Assembly (NCBI GenBank): GCA_963695075.1 | Contig: CAVOFR010000003.1 | Span: 372,001-436,000 of the forward strand | Direction: 5' to 3' | From: CAWCAL01 sp963695075 | Lineage (GTDB): Bacteria > Actinomycetota > Acidimicrobiia > Acidimicrobiales > CAWCAL01 | Length of the DNA: 64,000 nucleotides | Part shown: in pieces, positions 33,918-42,450 of the stretch | How the letters are laid out: every line of letters begins with the position of its first letter | Numbering within the stretch: position 1 is the first letter of the stretch | Notes under the pieces: model-generated | Database searches by the model: none | What the model was told of the DNA's origin: nothing | The model's input: only the letters and a program-made list of their open reading frames with translations | Position numbers and translations under genes: made by a program

Positions 33918-36566
33918 TCAGTCGATGGCGAGCTCGTGGGCGCGTGCGATCGCGGCGGTGCGTGACGATACGTCGAGCTTCCTCATGATGGAGGTCATGT
34001 GGCTCTTCACCGTCCGTTCGCTGATGTAGAGCTCTCCGCCGATCTCCCTGTTCGATCTCCCGGCCATCACGAGTCGGAGCACCTCGAGCTCCCGGCTCGT
34101 GAGGCGTTCCCCGGTTCGTGCGACGACGAACCCGGCGGGCGCATCGGGGCGTTGGAGTCGAGCCGACATCTCCCGGGCGATAGCGCCGACCGCGGGATCG
34201 CCGGAACAGGCGTCGAGAACCCTCCCGTGGGTATCACCCCCGTCCATCGCGAGTACCCCGTATGCGCCGAGCTCGTCGAGCAGGACCAGCGCTGGGGCAG
34301 CTGTTTCGACCGCGTCGTCGGCGCGGTCCTGTGCCAGCAGCGTCGCCGACAGCTCCAGATCGATCACCCCTGTGACCAGACAGAACCGGAGACTGTGCTG
34401 GAGCTCGCGAGCCTCGGTGAGCGCCGTCTCGGCCAGCGTGAGCTCGCGTTGATTGCGGTGCACCATGGCACGGATAACGGCGTCGGTGATGACGGTGTCA
34501 GGTCGATCGTGGGCCGAGACCTCGCCGATGAGGAGCCGGCCCTCCCGCACGCGATCGGGCTGTTCGAGCATCCACCCGGATCGTGCCAGGCCATACGCGT
34601 ACATCGCCCGCTCCTGGCGATGGCGATCCGATTCGTCGAACAGCTGACGCGCTTCGCCGACGAGGCCGTCGATCGCCTCGTGATCGCCGGTGGCGAGTGC
34701 GAGTCCCAGCCGCACACGATCGGCGATCAACCCGAGCCAGTTGAGTCCGCCGAGCTCCAGTGCGCGTTCGTCGATGGCGGTGATGAATGCATCGGCCTCC
34801 TCGATTCGTCCAGCCAGCAGGTGCGCCGCGGCACGCATCAGCTCGAGGGACGTGACAGCCATCAGATCGCCGCCGACCCGGTGACCCAGCTCGGCGCACC
34901 TGTCCGAGAACCACTGCGGTCCTCGGGGCGCGAAGAGGAACTCTGATCCCAACCCGAGTGCGACGGCCCCCCGTCCGATCTCGTTGCAGCGACCGAGGGC
35001 AAGGGAAATGGCCTCGTCGAGGGTCGACTCGATCGTCGGCCAGTCCGCGGAGAAGTACTCCAGCCACAGCCGTCCCATCAGGAGTCTGACCCGCTCGTCC
35101 GGGGGGGCCGGCAACGTCATCAGCTCATCGATCAGCGAGGCTGCAGGATCGAGCTCACCCCGCGCTAGATGCGCTTCGGCTCGTCCGTATCCCGCCCGCA
35201 GCATTCCGGCGTGATCCCCGAGTGCCCGCATCGATGCGACAGCGGCGTCGAGACTCGGGATGGCTCCAGCGATGTCGCCATCCTCGATCGCTGCGAGTCC
35301 CACGAAGGTCGCAAGCCACGCAGCGTTGGCCGAGAGCCCCCCGTCGGTGCCGAGATCCGCGGCCGGCCCGGTGAACGGAGCCAGCCACCGCCGGGGCAAG
35401 CGGCCACCCGGTTTCGTGAGCATTGCGCGACCGGCATCGACGACCAGCCGGCCGGCGGCTTCCAGGTCTCCCACCTCGACGAGGAGTTGGATCGCGTGGC
35501 TGGGCTCGGACACCGCGGCGGCCCGGTGGTGGAGCTCCAGGAGCTCCTCCGGAGATGTGCGTGTGGTGAGCTCCCGCCGGAGCACCTCGGCGACACGGTC
35601 GTGATACCGGGACGCTCCCCCCTCGACGCTCTCGAGAAGTCCGTGGCGTCCGATCTCCTCGAGGACCCGCCCCGCATCATCACGAGCCGTCACGGACTCA
35701 CAGGCAGCACACTCCAACTCGTCGAGCAGTGATGTCTCCAGCGCGAACCGTTGCAGATCGGGAGCGAGGTGGTCGAGCACCTCGACCCTCACGAGCTCGT
35801 CCACGTCCACCTCCCCTCCAAGTCGTTCGCCGGCCTCGATGCGGGAGCGCCCGCCGGTCGCAGCCCCGGCCGACATCAGGACCGCAGCCGCGGCCCAACC
35901 CCCCGAGCGAGCCTGGATCAGGCCCGCGAGCTCCGGGTCATCCACCCCACAACTGCGCAGCACGATCTCGACCTGGGCCCGGTCCAAACGGAGATCGTCC
36001 GCTCCGAACTCTGCGACCTGACGTCTCACCCGTCGTTGCAGCATTCCGACCTTGGGCTCGGTGCGGCTCGCCGCGAGGACCCGACTGGACGGTCCCAGCA
36101 TGTCGAGCAGTCGACTCAGCAGGTCCAACGAGTCCGCGGAGCGAAGATGGTGAACGTCATCCAGAACCATCACTACATCGTCCAGGTCGTCGAGATCGTT
36201 CGAGAGAGCGGCGGCGAGCTGGCCCGCGTCGCCCGCCGATGCTGCGGCCAACAGCCCCTCCGCCCGCCTCGGTGCAGCACCCATCGTCACCGAGACCGCC
36301 GTAGCGACCGCGTGGGTGAGGGTGTGGGGGTCGTCGTCCTGCGGATCGAGGCGGATCCACAACGGCTGCCATCGTCGCGTCGCCGTGGACCAAGCCGACA
36401 GCGCCGTGGTCTTGCCGAACCCGGCCGGTGCCATCACGATCGCAAGGGGCACGCGTTCGAGCGCATCCTCGATTCGCCGAGCGAGCTGGTGCTCGGTCAC
36501 TCCCTCTGCTCCCGGCGGAGCACGGAACTTGGAGCGGGGGAACAACCCCGTGTCAGCCATCTCCAC
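33918..36566 (-). CDS. Large ATP-binding LuxR (MalT/LAL-type) transcriptional regulator
   Basis: An 882-residue regulator. The N-terminal STAND ATPase has Walker A APAGFGKTT (46-54) and Walker B-like VVMVLDDVHHL. The middle (about 330-810) is a helical TPR-like sensor region rich in Ala, Leu and Glu. The C-terminal LuxR helix-turn-helix reads RLTSRELEVLRLVMAGRSNR and SERTVKSHMTSIMRKLDV. Regulators of this class bind a small inducer and ATP and activate neighbouring genes. Candidates are the RidA-like and DUF2269-like genes downstream or the GMC oxidoreductase, all on the same strand; no operator is apparent. Confidence 0.93.
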   Translation of the reverse strand: MEMADTGLFPRSKFRAPPGAEGVTEHQLARRIEDALERVPLAIVMAPAGFGKTTALSAWSTATRRWQPLWIRLDPQDDDPHTLTHAVATAVSVTMGAAPRRAEGLLAAASAGDAGQLAAALSNDLDDLDDVVMVLDDVHHLRSADSLDLLSRLLDMLGPSSRVLAASRTEPKVGMLQRRVRRQVAEFGADDLRLDRAQVEIVLRSCGVDDPELAGLIQARSGGWAAAAVLMSAGAATGGRSRIEAGERLGGEVDVDELVRVEVLDHLAPDLQRFALETSLLDELECAACESVTARDDAGRVLEEIGRHGLLESVEGGASRYHDRVAEVLRRELTTRTSPEELLELHHRAAAVSEPSHAIQLLVEVGDLEAAGRLVVDAGRAMLTKPGGRLPRRWLAPFTGPAADLGTDGGLSANAAWLATFVGLAAIEDGDIAGAIPSLDAAVASMRALGDHAGMLRAGYGRAEAHLARGELDPAASLIDELMTLPAPPDERVRLLMGRLWLEYFSADWPTIESTLDEAISLALGRCNEIGRGAVALGLGSEFLFAPRGPQWFSDRCAELGHRVGGDLMAVTSLELMRAAAHLLAGRIEEADAFITAIDERALELGGLNWLGLIADRVRLGLALATGDHEAIDGLVGEARQLFDESDRHRQERAMYAYGLARSGWMLEQPDRVREGRLLIGEVSAHDRPDTVITDAVIRAMVHRNQRELTLAETALTEARELQHSLRFCLVTGVIDLELSATLLAQDRADDAVETAAPALVLLDELGAYGVLAMDGGDTHGRVLDACSGDPAVGAIAREMSARLQRPDAPAGFVVARTGERLTSRELEVLRLVMAGRSNREIGGELYISERTVKSHMTSIMRKLDVSSRTAAIARAHELAID

Positions 36567-36644
36567 GGGCCGACTCTATGCCGCCACACCCCCGGGAATC
36601 GGTGTCGGAGCCGCGGTTCGACCGACGGTTCCGAAGGAGGGCCC

Positions 36645-36719
36645 ATGTTCTGGTCGCGGCGAGGCATCGGCCTCCGCGCCGACCGGCTCTGCGGATCTCA
36701 GCGGGGTCCGGTGAGATAG
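36645..36719 (+). CDS. Possible 24-residue small protein
   Basis: The ATG at 36645 has a perfect SD, AGGAGG, four bases upstream. It encodes 24 residues (MFWSRRGIGLRADR and so on) with a high basic content. It lies in the 175-bp space upstream of the LuxR gene, on the opposite strand, and ends 22 bp before the end of the convergent GMC gene. Only the SD supports it. Confidence 0.3.
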   Translation: MFWSRRGIGLRADRLCGSQRGPVR

Positions 36720-36741
36720 GACGGCCGGCGTGTACCGGGGC

Positions 36742-38343
36742 TCACGCGCCGTACCTGATCATGTCGGCGCATTTCTCACCGATCATGATCACGGCCGCGT
36801 GGATGTTGTTGCTGGTGACACAGGGCATCACCGAGGCGTCCGCGATCCTGAGGCCGTCGATGCCCCGAACACGAAGCTCTGCGTCGACCACCGCCATCGG
36901 ATCGTCGTCGGGGCCCATCCTGCACGTCCCGCACACGTGGTACTCGGTGTCGGCATGGTCCCGCAGGGTCTCCTCGATCTGCCGGGGATCGTCGCGGTCG
37001 TAGGGGACGAGCATGTCCCCCCGGTAGCGGTCGAAGGGGCTGCTGTTCATGATGTCGAGCGCGATCTGCGTGCCCTTGACCAGGGTCTCCATGTCGTAGG
37101 GATGACTGAAGTACCGGGGGTCGATCAGAGGCGGAACCCGGGTATCAGGACTGGCGAGTCGCACTTCACCGACGCTTTTCGGTCTCGCGAGCAGCAGGTG
37201 GGCCGAGTAGCCGTGGCCGAGGTGCTGCTTGCGGCCGTGATCGTCGCCGATCCCGACGATCAGCTCCATCTCCATGTCCGACACCTCGATATCGGGGCTG
37301 GTGCGGTAGTAGACGCCGGATTCGGCGGCGCAGCTCGTGATCAGCCCCGAGCGGTGCCGGCGCCACTCCCACGCCGCCTGGAGGAGGCGTGCGACACCGG
37401 TGGCGGACGTGCCGACGGTGTGATCGGTGACCAGCGAGCGGTAGATCAGGACCGCCGAGATGTGGTCCTGCAGGTTCTGGCCGATGCCGGGCACGTCGGC
37501 CACGGGTGCGATCCCGAGCTCCTGCACGTGGGAGCCCGGCCCGAGCCCCGATGCCATCAGGATCTGAGGTGTGCCGAACGCGCCGGCGGACATGACCACC
37601 TCGCGGCGCACCCGCACGGTGCCGGCCCGGCCGTCGCGCTGATACTCGACCCCGGTCGCACGACGCTGGTCGAACAGCACACCGGTGATGTGGGCGCCGG
37701 TCCGCACCTCGAGATTGGGTCGGTCCAGATTGGGATGGATGAAAGCGGCGGCAACGCTGTGGCGCTCGCCGTCCTTCTGCGTCACCTGCACGTGGTAGCA
37801 GCCATGATGGTCCGCTCCGTTGAGGTCGGCGTTGTAGGGAATGCCCTGCGACTGGCACGCCTCCAGGAAGACCTCGTTGAGGGGGCTGGGGCTCCGCAGG
37901 TTCGTGACGTGCAGCGGACCGTCGACGCCATGGAAGGCGGAGTCCCGGTGGATCGCGTTCGCCTCGGACTTCTTGAAATAGGGGAGGACGTCCTCGTAGC
38001 CCCAGCCCGGGTTCCCCATGTCGGCCCAGTTGTCGTAGTCCCAGCGGTGTCCCCGCGCATAGATCATGGCGTTGATCGTGCTCGAACCCCCGAGCGCCTT
38101 GCCGCGTGGCTGAAAGCCCCTTCGCCCGTTGAAGCCGGCCTGGGGCACCGTCTCGTACTCCCAGCTGTTGATCCCCAGGGGCAGTGCCGCGACGAACCCC
38201 AGGGGCGCGCGGATCAGCAGATCCCTTCCCTCGCCACCGGCCTCGAGCAGGCACACGGTGACCGACGGGTCCTCGCTCAGCCGGCTCGCAACCACGCACC
38301 CGGCCGAGCCGCCCCCGACGACCACATAGTCGAACTCATCCAT
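36742..38343 (-). CDS. GMC-family flavoprotein oxidoreductase (choline dehydrogenase-like)
   Basis: A 533-residue GMC oxidoreductase. FAD-binding start VVVGGGSAGCVVASRL (7-22), Glu in LLEAGG, the signature 1 region GKALGGSSTINAMIYARG, signature 2 SAGAFGTPQILMASGLGP, and the C-terminal catalytic pair: His in YHVCGTCRMG and His in NNIHAAVIMIGEK, where many relatives have Asn. Typical substrates are alcohols such as choline, glucose or long-chain and ring alcohols. The upstream strand shows CTATAG about 11 bases before the ATG, a good -10 box for a nearly leaderless message. Confidence 0.92.
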   Translation of the reverse strand: MDEFDYVVVGGGSAGCVVASRLSEDPSVTVCLLEAGGEGRDLLIRAPLGFVAALPLGINSWEYETVPQAGFNGRRGFQPRGKALGGSSTINAMIYARGHRWDYDNWADMGNPGWGYEDVLPYFKKSEANAIHRDSAFHGVDGPLHVTNLRSPSPLNEVFLEACQSQGIPYNADLNGADHHGCYHVQVTQKDGERHSVAAAFIHPNLDRPNLEVRTGAHITGVLFDQRRATGVEYQRDGRAGTVRVRREVVMSAGAFGTPQILMASGLGPGSHVQELGIAPVADVPGIGQNLQDHISAVLIYRSLVTDHTVGTSATGVARLLQAAWEWRRHRSGLITSCAAESGVYYRTSPDIEVSDMEMELIVGIGDDHGRKQHLGHGYSAHLLLARPKSVGEVRLASPDTRVPPLIDPRYFSHPYDMETLVKGTQIALDIMNSSPFDRYRGDMLVPYDRDDPRQIEETLRDHADTEYHVCGTCRMGPDDDPMAVVDAELRVRGIDGLRIADASVMPCVTSNNIHAAVIMIGEKCADMIRYGA

Positions 38344-38449
38344 GCGCGAACGCTATAGGGATGAACCGGTCCGGGTTTCACACAGGCGTGTCGGTGCACA
38401 CCCTTTCGGTCCGACGGGGTGCGCCGACGTCGATGGAGTGTCGAAGTCG

Positions 38450-39391
38450 TCACACTCCGGCGTTCGTGAGGGGTGAGCCCTGTGGAGCCAGGTCGTAGTT
38501 GCGCCGGACTTCGGAGGCGTAGTGGGCGCCGAGCTCGTGGGCCTGTTCGGAGAGGAAGTCCGTGAGTCGCCGTGGGCCGGCCGGTGGGCCGTCGCAGGCT
38601 GCGAGTCCGTCCATCAGCGCGTCGAGTTCTTCCCGGTGGAGTGTCACGTCACCAGTGAGACGGTTGACGACCGAGATCAACGGGAGGACCGTCGCCTTCG
38701 GCAGGTTCATCACCAGCGCGGGCGTCCCGACGGCGTCGCGGATACTGCGAACCAGATCACCGAAGGCGAACGTTTCGGGCCCGCCGGCGTTGCGAACCAT
38801 CGAGCTGCTCCGTGAGCCGAGTTCGACCATCAGGTCAGCGAGGTCTTCCACGTGGGTGGGACGGATCGGGTAACGGCCGTCACCGGGCACCGCGAACACA
38901 TGGAGGCGTCGCAGCAGCCAGGCAACGTTGTTCAACAAGATGTCGTTGCCGCCGAAGAGCACCGATGGGCGAACTATCGCGTATTCCATGCCGGAGGCTC
39001 GAACCGCGTCCTCGACCTGCGCTTTGCCTCGGTGATAGGAGTAGGGCGAGTCCAGGCCGGGGTTCATGATCGATACGTGCACCATCCGACGCACTCCGGC
39101 CCGAACCGCTGCGTCCACGAGCGCGATGCTGTTGCGCACCGCGTCGTCGTGGGTGAACGAACCGCGACCGAACCGCACCCAATAGGTGTTGTAGAAGGTG
39201 TCGACCCCCCGGAATGCCTCGACCATGTCGTCGGGGGCATCAAACCGATACGGGAACGCCGAGATCGGCGCAGGGACCTCGGCGATGTCACGGGTGAGGG
39301 TGCTCACACCCCGTCCGCTGTCCAACAGACGGCGCGCCACATACGCACCCGAATAGCCCGCAGCACCGGTGACAAGATCGGTGGGTTTCAT
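38450..39391 (-). CDS. NmrA-like/atypical SDR NAD(P)-binding protein
   Basis: A 313-residue extended-SDR protein starting at the ATG at 39391, which has GAGGAG six bases upstream; the longer frame to 39451 runs through the operator. The Rossmann start is LVTGAAGYSGAYVARRLLDSG. The typical internal Tyr is present in SPYSYHRGKAQVEDAVR (YxxxK as Tyr-His-Arg-Gly-Lys), followed by YAIVRPSVLFGG. Such proteins are NAD(P)-dependent epimerase/quinone-reductase-like enzymes or redox sensors. It is divergent from the TetR gene and very likely repressed by it. Confidence 0.87.
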   Translation of the reverse strand: MKPTDLVTGAAGYSGAYVARRLLDSGRGVSTLTRDIAEVPAPISAFPYRFDAPDDMVEAFRGVDTFYNTYWVRFGRGSFTHDDAVRNSIALVDAAVRAGVRRMVHVSIMNPGLDSPYSYHRGKAQVEDAVRASGMEYAIVRPSVLFGGNDILLNNVAWLLRRLHVFAVPGDGRYPIRPTHVEDLADLMVELGSRSSSMVRNAGGPETFAFGDLVRSIRDAVGTPALVMNLPKATVLPLISVVNRLTGDVTLHREELDALMDGLAACDGPPAGPRRLTDFLSEQAHELGAHYASEVRRNYDLAPQGSPLTNAGV

Positions 39392-39428
39392 GAGCATCTC
39401 CTCTGGACTCGGCTCTTCCACCAGCATG

Positions 39429-39444
39429 TCATACATACGTATGA
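39429..39444. promoter_or_regulatory. Palindromic TetR operator candidate between nmrA-like and tetR genes
   Basis: TCATAC (39429-39434) and GTATGA (39439-39444) are exact inverted half-sites over a 4-bp spacer, and CATACGTATG within it is a perfect 10-bp palindrome. It covers the -10 region of the nmrA-like gene and lies where the -35 of the TetR gene is expected. Binding would repress both genes. Confidence 0.65.
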
Positions 39445-39468
39445 TTTGCAATCGGGTACCGTAGAGGC

Positions 39469-40113
39469 GTGCCGACGAGCCGAGCCGACCTCACCCGCGA
39501 CCGCCTGATCGCAGCGACCGTCGACTCACTACGGGAAAAGGGCGTGAACGGACTCACCTCACGCGAGATCGCCAGCACCGCGGGCGTGAACCTCCAAGCC
39601 ATCACCTACCACTTCGGCTCCAAGGACTCTCTCGTGGCCATCGCCCTCACCAAACTGGTCCACAGCCGCCTCGACCCCGTCAGAACCGCGCTCGAAACAG
39701 ACGGCGATCCAGCCGAGCGGCTCTTCAACGCCCTGGCAACCATCAACACCGCATTCGCAGTGGGACGCGACGACCTCGAGGCCTACGCCGACGCAATCGC
39801 CGCATCGTCCACGAACCCCGAACTGGCACGCTCTCTCGGCGAGCTCCACCACGAGCTCGTCGCCTACCTCAGCCAACTCATCGCAGACATGCAACACGAC
39901 GGCTACATCCAACCATGGGTCACACCCGACGCCATGGCTGCCCTACTCATCGCAATCGGCGACGGCCTCGCCACCCACGCCCACTACGCAGACCCGGACG
40001 TCAGCGGCGTCCTCGACCAGGTCGCACTCCTCCTCCTCGCCGCACGCAACCAACGCAAGAGAATCTGGCCCACCGCCGCACGCCTACTACTCCGCCGAAT
40101 GACCAAGAAATAG
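39469..40113 (+). CDS. TetR-family repressor
   Basis: A 214-residue regulator with the N-terminal helix-turn-helix LTRDRLIAATVDSL to NLQAITYHFGSKDSL; GLTSREIASTAGV and ITYHF are typical of the family. The rest is the helical ligand/dimer domain. The GTG at 39469 has no SD; TACCGT at 39457-39462 is a -10-like box six bases upstream, so the message may be leaderless. It is divergent from the NmrA-like gene across an operator-like palindrome. The inducer is unknown. Confidence 0.92.
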   Translation: MPTSRADLTRDRLIAATVDSLREKGVNGLTSREIASTAGVNLQAITYHFGSKDSLVAIALTKLVHSRLDPVRTALETDGDPAERLFNALATINTAFAVGRDDLEAYADAIAASSTNPELARSLGELHHELVAYLSQLIADMQHDGYIQPWVTPDAMAALLIAIGDGLATHAHYADPDVSGVLDQVALLLLAARNQRKRIWPTAARLLLRRMTKK

Positions 40114-40319
40114 CCCGACCGAGTCCCGGCCCCCACACCGGCGACCAGCACGATGCTCCTGGCGAGTTCGAACGGCATCCGTGCGTTGGTCGTCGACTCC
40201 GAGAGCAGCTTGCCGCGGCGACATACCCGAAGTACGGTCCCGATACCGATCGTACGACGACGTCAGCTGAAGCGCTCGAGGATCGTCGGGAGAAGTCACA
40301 GTCCACGTCGGGGAACCTC
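40114..40319. other. Intergenic/possible 5' remnant
   Basis: 206 bp between the TetR stop and the small coupled frame. The frame of the following ORF stays open through this stretch (about 29 codons from 40233 read KYGPDTDRTTTSAEALED-like sequence), with lower GC than the surroundings. It may be the damaged 5' part of that gene. Confidence 0.3.
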
Positions 40320-40535
40320 ATGACTTGTTTCGAGGCGTTCCTGCGAACCATCAAGAGCATGCCCGGCACTCGAACGTTCCTCCGAGAGGCCTTGTTCTCA
40401 CCGACGCTCGACGAGGCGGGACGTGCTGATCATGAGTACTCCCTCGCCCTGGTCCAGGGGCTCATCGAGGATTCGGTGGCGGTGATGGACCATATCGTCG
40501 GGTCGTTCTCGCCGTCGGGGATCGCTCGATCATGA
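40320..40535 (+). CDS. Short helical protein or truncated gene, coupled to an SDR gene
   Basis: A 71-residue reading frame from the ATG at 40320 (GGGGAA upstream), mostly helical: MTCFEAFLRTIKSMPG, TRTFLREALFSPTLDE, EYSLALVQGLIEDSVAVMDH. Its stop overlaps the SDR start as ATGA, which supports translation. The look of the chain is that of the C-terminal ligand domain of a TetR regulator, so it may be what is left of a regulator of the 40.5-43.8 kb operon after loss of the DNA-binding half. No family can be named with certainty. Confidence 0.4.
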   Translation: MTCFEAFLRTIKSMPGTRTFLREALFSPTLDEAGRADHEYSLALVQGLIEDSVAVMDHIVGSFSPSGIARS

Positions 40536-41338
40536 GGATCGAGGGGACGGTGGCCATCGTGACGGGCGGATCACGCGGCATCGGGGCCGCGACGGCTCGG
40601 GAGCTGTCGCGACGGGGGGCATCGGTCGGGCTGATCTCACGCAACTCCGAAGACCTCGAAGCCGTGCGATCGACGCTCGGGTCGGCGAGCTCGGCAGTCC
40701 CGGCCGACATCACCGACCCGGATGCGACCCGCGAGGCCGTCCGCCGGCTGACCGACGATCTCGGGCCGCCCGACATCTTGGTCAACAACGCCGGCGCAGG
40801 GGCCTACGCCTCCATGCTGGAGGAGGCCCCGGAGACCTACGGACGGCTCATGGCGCTCAACTACCTCGGCACCGTGCACGCCACCCTGGCTGTCCTACCG
40901 GCCATGGCCCGCCGCGAGCGGGGCCATATCGTCAACGTGGCGTCGGTGGCCGGCAAGCTCGGAGCGCCGTTCGAGGCGGCGTACTCGGCCAGCAAGTTCG
41001 CGGTGGTGGGCATGACCGAGTCCCTCGCGGCCGAGATGGCGCCGTACGGGGTCGGGGTGTCGTTGGTGAACCCCGGACCGGTGGCGACCTCGTTCACCGA
41101 CGCCCGGGGTGTCCCGTTCCAGCGCCGGTTTCCGCGACCGAGACGCCCCGAGCAGATCGCCCACGCGGTGGTGCGGGCGATCGAATCCGGCCGCTTCGAG
41201 CAGGTGCGGCCCCGCTGGCTGCAGTTGGGGATCGTGACCCGGGCATTGGCTCCGGGCCTGTACCACCGGGGCCTGCTCCGCGACGCGGCCCGGGAGGCGT
41301 CCCTGGCCAGACAGCGATTCCGCGAGAACGAGCGATGA
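40532..41338 (+). CDS. Short-chain dehydrogenase/reductase
   Basis: A 268-residue classical SDR: IVTGGSRGIGAATARELSRRG, ADITDPD, NNAGAGAY, catalytic Ser in NVASVAGKLGAPF and YSASK. The PGPVATSFTD loop follows. The ATG overlaps the stop of the preceding small frame (ATGA), and its own stop overlaps the next gene in the same way, so it sits in a tightly coupled operon with an alpha/beta-fold protein and a DAO-type flavoprotein. Substrate unknown. Confidence 0.92.
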   Translation: MRIEGTVAIVTGGSRGIGAATARELSRRGASVGLISRNSEDLEAVRSTLGSASSAVPADITDPDATREAVRRLTDDLGPPDILVNNAGAGAYASMLEEAPETYGRLMALNYLGTVHATLAVLPAMARRERGHIVNVASVAGKLGAPFEAAYSASKFAVVGMTESLAAEMAPYGVGVSLVNPGPVATSFTDARGVPFQRRFPRPRRPEQIAHAVVRAIESGRFEQVRPRWLQLGIVTRALAPGLYHRGLLRDAAREASLARQRFRENER

Positions 41339-42420
41339 CATGGCGACCCAACGCGGCCATGGCTGCCGGAGCGATCGCGGCCACGGCCGGGATCATTGGT
41401 GGACGAAAGCTGCGGTCCTTCTACCGGGACCTCCATTTCGAGACCGCCGAGGACGAGCGCCTGGTCGCCCGAACCGATGACGGATGGCAGATCAGCATCT
41501 ACCGATACGCAGCCAAGGGCGAGGCCAAGCCCTACCCCGTCGTGGCCGGGCACGGTTTCGCCGGAAGTCGGTTGATCTGGGACCTCACCACCGAGACCAG
41601 CCTCGCCCGCTACCTGACCGATGCGGGCTATGACTTCTACGCCGTCGATCTGCGCGGACGCGGCGACAGCTGGTCTCCAGCCGGCCGTGGGCCCGAGGTC
41701 CAGTGGAGCTTCGACGACTTCGTCGAGCGGGATCTTCCGGCCGCTGTGGCAGCGGCTTGTGACCGCTCGGAGGCCACAGCGGCGTTCTGGTTGGGGCTGG
41801 AGATGAGTGGCCAGGCGCTGTACGCGGCGAACATCTCGGCCACGACCGACCTGGTTCGCGGCGGGATCACCTGCGGGTCGCCCGTGCTCACCCCGACCTA
41901 CGCCAAGGTCCCGGGAGTGACCGCGCCGCCGCAGATGCGACGCAACGGCCGGGTCCAGTTCCGTGACGGCTCCCACCATGCCGGGCCGATCCTGGCGCTC
42001 ACCGGATCGCGCCAGCTCGAATCCAGCTTCCGGCCGGTCAACGCCGATCCGATCGTCCCCGCCCGCTACCTCTACAACGGCGTCCCCGACGAATCGACGG
42101 TGCTCGCCGACCAGTTCGCCGACTGGGTCACCAACAACACCATGCGCAGCCTCGACCGTCGGACCGTGTGGAGCGACCTCCTCGACCGGGTCGACCTGCC
42201 GCTGTTGGTGATGGTTGGGTCCAAGGACCTCCAACGGCCGGCGGAGGCGGTGCGGTCGACCTTCGAGTCGCTCGGCTCGACCGACAAGACGTACCTCGAG
42301 GCAGGCATCGACGGCGGCTTCTCCTTGGACTTCGGTCACGACGATCTCGTCGCCGGACGTGCCTCGCGAGCCGAGTTGTTCCCCCACATCCTCGCCTGGC
42401 TCGACGACCATCTCGATTGA
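41335..42420 (+). CDS. Alpha/beta-hydrolase fold protein lacking the Ser nucleophile
   Basis: A 361-residue alpha/beta-hydrolase fold protein with a short N-terminal hydrophobic stretch (AAMAAGAIAATAGIIGG) that could be a membrane anchor. The oxyanion segment (VVAGHGFAGSR), strand 4 (DFYAVDLRGRGDS) and C-terminal strand (LLVMVGSKDLQRP, with Asp) fit lipases and epoxide hydrolases. The nucleophile elbow, normally GHSMGG, reads GLEMSG (154-159): Glu156 stands where Ser should be. The late His position is FGHDDLVAG. It is either a non-hydrolytic member or uses an unusual mechanism. It is coupled to the SDR gene by ATGA; the DAO gene follows after 30 bp. Confidence 0.8.
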   Translation: MTWRPNAAMAAGAIAATAGIIGGRKLRSFYRDLHFETAEDERLVARTDDGWQISIYRYAAKGEAKPYPVVAGHGFAGSRLIWDLTTETSLARYLTDAGYDFYAVDLRGRGDSWSPAGRGPEVQWSFDDFVERDLPAAVAAACDRSEATAAFWLGLEMSGQALYAANISATTDLVRGGITCGSPVLTPTYAKVPGVTAPPQMRRNGRVQFRDGSHHAGPILALTGSRQLESSFRPVNADPIVPARYLYNGVPDESTVLADQFADWVTNNTMRSLDRRTVWSDLLDRVDLPLLVMVGSKDLQRPAEAVRSTFESLGSTDKTYLEAGIDGGFSLDFGHDDLVAGRASRAELFPHILAWLDDHLD

Positions 42421-42450
42421 CCACCACCGGTTCACGACAGGAGACCGACC

